From assembly GCF_003989735.1 (NCBI RefSeq), contig NZ_RZGQ01000006.1, positions 1 to 46,351 of the forward strand: a stretch of DNA of 46,351 nucleotides, given 5' to 3'. Of this stretch, positions 43,305-46,351 are shown one piece after another. How positions within the stretch are numbered: position 1 is the stretch's first letter; each line of letters begins with the position of its first letter. The notes under the pieces are model-generated. The model saw only the letters and a list, made by a program, of their open reading frames with translations, had not been told where the DNA came from and searched no databases. The DNA comes from Legionella sp. km772. GTDB lineage: Bacteria; Pseudomonadota; Gammaproteobacteria; Legionellales; Legionellaceae. The position numbers and the translations under genes are program-made.

Positions 43305-44504
43305 GTGCTCAATTCAAAATTAATAGGCGGTATATTATTGATTGTTGGAACCTCAATTGGCGGGGGGATGCTCGCATTACCCGTTTCTACTGCTGAGGTA
43401 GGCTTTGGTAATTCCTTATTTTTTCTTATAGCTTGTTGGTTAATTATGACTTCAGGCGCCCTTTTAGTGCTTGAAGTTAATTTACGCCTCCCGCCGGGCA
43501 GCAATATGATTTCCATGGCTAAATCGACGCTCGGCTTACCGGGGCAAATTATTGCCTGGATTACCTATCTTTTTCTCCTGTATACCTTATTAGCGGCTTA
43601 TATTTCAGGAGGCAGCGACGTATTTAATGCCTTACTGCAAAAAATTAATGTTCATCTTCCCACTTGGCTAACTTCTGTTTTTTTCACTCTAATTTTTAGT
43701 TTAATTGTTTATAAAGGTATTCGCTCTGTAGATTATGTGAATCGGGGACTGATGTTTGGTAAGTTAGGTGTTTATGTCTTACTGGTCATTATTATAAGCC
43801 CCCATGTAAGCCCCACTAGTTTAACTGGAGGTTCTGCCAGTGCCTTCACGGGAATGTTAATGGTTTTAATTACCTCCTTTGGGTTTGCTTCTATTGTGCC
43901 TAGTTTGCGGGATTATTTTGAAGATGATATCCCCACGTTAAGACGAGTTATCCTCTTAGGCTCTCTAATCCCTTTATTTTGTTACATTGTTTGGGATGCA
44001 ATCATTATGGGCGTGGTAGCACGTGAAGGAGACCAGGGATTAATTGCCTTAATGAGCTCAGAACATGCAACCAGCGGTTTAACTGAGGCGTTAAATCAAG
44101 CCATTCATAACTCTTGGATTAGTGGCTTTTTTGGTTTTTTTACCTCTATTTGTATGATAACCGCCTTCCTAGGTGTTTCTTTAGGTTTATTTGATTTTCT
44201 CGCCGATGGCTTAAAGTTAAAAAAATCTGGAAGCCAAGGTAAATACACTTTAGCCTTAACCTTTCTTCCACCTTTAGCCGTAGTATTATTTAATCCAGGA
44301 ATCTATTTACATGCTTTGAGTTACGCTGGCGTTTGTTGTGTTATTTTACTGCTTTTATTACCCGCAATCATGAGCTGGCAAGGTAGAAAAAACTGTGTAC
44401 TAGCCGCAAATGAGCGCCATATTATGGTTCCTGGAGGGAATATAAGCCTAACTATTCTTGGTTTCATTGGTTTAGGTTTATTAATTCTTGCCATGATGTA
44501 TTAA
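43305..44504 (+). CDS. TyrP-family aromatic amino acid permease (copy 2)
   Basis: A 399-residue HAAAP permease with the same helix plan and signatures as the upstream copy (GTSIGGGMLALP; SFGFASIVPSLRDYFEDD). The GTG start is chosen because the protein then begins at the same point as copy 1 (KLIGGILLIVG versus RFIGGILLIVG) and because the promoter lies just upstream. Divergence from copy 1 is concentrated in loops and the C-terminus (KNCVLAANERH insertion), which may mean a different substrate, such as tyrosine versus tryptophan. Confidence 0.92.
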   Translation: MLNSKLIGGILLIVGTSIGGGMLALPVSTAEVGFGNSLFFLIACWLIMTSGALLVLEVNLRLPPGSNMISMAKSTLGLPGQIIAWITYLFLLYTLLAAYISGGSDVFNALLQKINVHLPTWLTSVFFTLIFSLIVYKGIRSVDYVNRGLMFGKLGVYVLLVIIISPHVSPTSLTGGSASAFTGMLMVLITSFGFASIVPSLRDYFEDDIPTLRRVILLGSLIPLFCYIVWDAIIMGVVAREGDQGLIALMSSEHATSGLTEALNQAIHNSWISGFFGFFTSICMITAFLGVSLGLFDFLADGLKLKKSGSQGKYTLALTFLPPLAVVLFNPGIYLHALSYAGVCCVILLLLLPAIMSWQGRKNCVLAANERHIMVPGGNISLTILGFIGLGLLILAMMY

Positions 44505-44553
44505 GTGTACCTGAAATTTAAAGAATAAAGGGACATAAGTAGGTACAGTTACA

Positions 44554-46092
44554 ATGACGCAACTTAGGTTTTGTTCTAATCCGCTTGCTCGAGTTGCTTA
44601 TACCACCGAGCAAAAAACTACCGTCTATTTTATTCTGTTTATCTTACTGCATACCCTCTTTTGGACCTTAGGTAGCTATTTTTCTCGTCCCTCTTTGCCT
44701 CATGATACTTTGGAAAGTATTACCTGGGGTTTGCAATGGCAATGGGGTTATCCGAAACATCCTTATTTAACAGCCTGGCTTTGTGCGGCTGTTTTTTCTT
44801 TATTTAATCAGGCCGATTGGTCTATTTATTTATTAGCACAGTTAGTAAATACCAGTACGTTTGTCGCTGTCTGGTATTTAGCAAAACAGTTCCTTCCCTC
44901 TCGCCATGCCCTAATTGCTGTATTACTTTTGGAAGGGGTTCTTTTTTACAATGTAAATTCGTTTAATTTAACTTGTGATAGCTTACAAGCTCCTTTATGG
45001 GCCTGCTGTACGCTGTTCTTTTACTATGCCCTAACTACGGAAAAATTGCGCCATTGGCTATTAACTGCTTTTTTTGCAGCTTGTTGCATCTGCACCAAGT
45101 ATCAATCGCTTATCTTATTTGCCTGTATGCTTTTTTTGTGTCTTGAACATCCAAACCTGCGGCAAAATTTTAAAAAAAAAGAGCTGTATTATGCTTTTAC
45201 ATTTTTTTTATTGCTAGTAAGCCCGCATTTAGTTTGGTTGTATCAGCATCAGTTTATTTCATTAGTTTATGTGAAAACCATTGCCTATGATTATACCGAA
45301 ACTAAAACCGTTTGGGGGCATCTACTCTATCCCATCCTGACTTTGCTCAACGATTTATTTTACATTGCCGGGGTTTTTATTTTAAGTTGGCCTTTTTATA
45401 AAAAAAATAAAGCAAGGTTTAATATTTCACCTTTCCAATGGCATTTCCTGCTTATTATGGGTTTAGGGCCTGTTTTTATAACCACGCTCTTAGGCATCAT
45501 TGATGGCAATTATTTTCCGCCTCGTTGGGCCACCCCTTATTTTTTTCTGCTAGGGATTATCGTTATAGGCTATTTAAAACCCCTTCTAAATCCCGCCCAA
45601 CTAAAAAAATTTAGCATAGGTTTTGTGCTCTTTAGTAGTTTGCTATTTGGGGTTCGCATGGTGACTTTGACTCTTTTTCCTAAGCCCAATAATGATGCTT
45701 TTTTACCGAATAGAGCAATGGCCTTATCCCTAAGCCAATTGTGGCAAGACCGATATCATCGCCCCTTAGCTTATGTGGTTGGCTCCAATTATCTGGTCTC
45801 CTTGATTACTCCGTATTTACCCACTAAAACCAAACCCTATCTTAATTGGCGACTGAAACAAAATCCTTGGGTAGATGAATTGGAATTGAGTAAAACCGGG
45901 GCACTCTTCATTTGGGATGTAGGCTTTAATTATGCATGGGATCTCGAAGGAACTACTACTTTTCAACTACCACAATGGCTCTTTTATCGGTACCCAGAAC
46001 TCATTGTTCTACCTAATGCCACTTTTTATAGATTATCCAATAAGGCACCCATTGTTATAGGGATAGCAATTTTACCTCCACGAGAGGTTTAA
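44554..46092 (+). CDS. ArnT/PMT-like membrane glycosyltransferase (GT39 family)
   Basis: A 512-residue polytopic protein with about 10-12 helices. The N-terminal periplasmic loop has an acidic residue pair in SLPHDTLESITWG (~48-60) and PKHPYLTAW (~70-78), the layout of lipid-linked sugar transferases such as ArnT and dolichyl-phosphate mannosyltransferases. The C-terminal ~100 residues form a periplasmic domain. It would move a sugar from a polyprenyl carrier to lipid A, glycan or protein. No arn or lipid A genes are adjacent, so the acceptor is unknown. It is 49 bases after the permease gene. Confidence 0.85.
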   Translation: MTQLRFCSNPLARVAYTTEQKTTVYFILFILLHTLFWTLGSYFSRPSLPHDTLESITWGLQWQWGYPKHPYLTAWLCAAVFSLFNQADWSIYLLAQLVNTSTFVAVWYLAKQFLPSRHALIAVLLLEGVLFYNVNSFNLTCDSLQAPLWACCTLFFYYALTTEKLRHWLLTAFFAACCICTKYQSLILFACMLFLCLEHPNLRQNFKKKELYYAFTFFLLLVSPHLVWLYQHQFISLVYVKTIAYDYTETKTVWGHLLYPILTLLNDLFYIAGVFILSWPFYKKNKARFNISPFQWHFLLIMGLGPVFITTLLGIIDGNYFPPRWATPYFFLLGIIVIGYLKPLLNPAQLKKFSIGFVLFSSLLFGVRMVTLTLFPKPNNDAFLPNRAMALSLSQLWQDRYHRPLAYVVGSNYLVSLITPYLPTKTKPYLNWRLKQNPWVDELELSKTGALFIWDVGFNYAWDLEGTTTFQLPQWLFYRYPELIVLPNATFYRLSNKAPIVIGIAILPPREV

Positions 46093-46257
46093 GAGCTAAT
46101 TACTGCAGGGGATAATGGCATCTTCTTAAAAAAGCTTATTCTTCCGGCTCCCACCCTTTTAGCTTTAAGAAATCGTAAGAAGCCAAAACAAATGGACAAA
46201 TTTAAAACAAATTCTAATCTATAGTTTATAATTAACTCATGTTACGCACGGTCAATT

Positions 46258-46350
46258 TTAAGCTGCCATATTTTTAAGCTCCTGCCAAGCAATCTGGTTC
46301 GCTCTAAGAATCAATTTGTACTTAATAGCAAAGTGATTTAAATGAGTTTT
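46258..46350 (-). CDS. 3' end of an unidentified gene (partial)
   Basis: On the minus strand a frame is open from the window edge to TAA at 46258-46260, giving 30 residues ending NQIAWQELKNMAA. The helical C-terminus looks genuine, and a transposase tail is one possibility given the nearby GTTACGCAC (46241-46249), which could be an element end. Too little is in view to decide. Confidence 0.35.
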   Translation of the reverse strand, partial: KTHLNHFAIKYKLILRANQIAWQELKNMAA

Positions 46351-46351
46351 T

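Noticed and set aside
1-46351. tRNA, rRNA, CRISPR array, prophage or integrase gene
   Set aside because: No cloverleaf-like sequence, regularly spaced repeats, integrase or phage structural genes were seen on either strand.

Overview
The window is about 40% G+C and densely coded on both strands. It reads as a chromosomal segment of a Legionella-like gammaproteobacterium. The evidence is the gene set: a polyhydroxyalkanoate locus, a CbpA/CbpM chaperone pair, tandem TyrP-family transporters, a copper-type bufferin cluster, and large unique proteins that look like Dot/Icm effectors, one with a kinase-like active site and an acidic C-terminus. The genus is an inference from content, not from a marker gene. 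No tRNA, rRNA, CRISPR array or complete insertion sequence was seen.

Layout. 1-7010: the end of an upstream gene, a MAPEG membrane protein, and an exopolysaccharide locus (NfrA-like outer-membrane protein, NfrB-like glycosyltransferase with a C-terminal MshEN domain, a FAD monooxygenase, and a WecB-type UDP-GlcNAc 2-epimerase). 7340-10479: a three-gene operon with the signature of the URC uracil-catabolism pathway (GTP cyclohydrolase II-like URC1, DUF1688/URC4, uracil phosphoribosyltransferase). It is followed by a DctA-type symporter and a DedA protein. 12763-17626: four minus-strand genes (glutamine-synthetase-like ligase, aldehyde dehydrogenase, iron alcohol dehydrogenase, class I glutamine amidotransferase) that together form a plausible gamma-glutamylation route for an amino alcohol such as ethanolamine. 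17858-21488: two divergent effector-like genes, one kinase-like and one interrupted by a single in-frame TAG. 21581-25280: a hypothetical gene, the bufferin cluster bufA2-bufB-bufC, a secreted hypothetical protein and a BON lipoprotein. 25459-28722: PHA synthase and a PhaJ-Ptb fusion. 28788-34861: a complete tripartite RND efflux operon. 35078-40920: cbpA-cbpM, a DUF1415 protein, a membrane protein, an AddB-like nuclease and a coiled-coil/membrane hypothetical protein. 40921-41331: a gene-free stretch rich in inverted repeats. 41332-46092: an OmpA-domain lipoprotein, two tandem TyrP-family transporters and an ArnT/PMT-like glycosyltransferase. The final ~90 bases hold the 3' end of another minus-strand gene.

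How the genes connect. NfrA, NfrB and WecB match the logic of a c-di-GMP-controlled glycan export system: WecB would supply UDP-ManNAc, NfrB polymerise, NfrA export. The PHA genes and cbpA share an exact CTATACT -10 element just upstream of the start, which suggests joint sigma-S stationary-phase control. The bufferin operon has a strong promoter with an 11-bp inverted repeat across the predicted transcription start, and a hairpin after the precursor gene that could set precursor:enzyme stoichiometry. Several start codons were moved from the longest reading frame, using ribosome-binding sites, promoter position or family start points.
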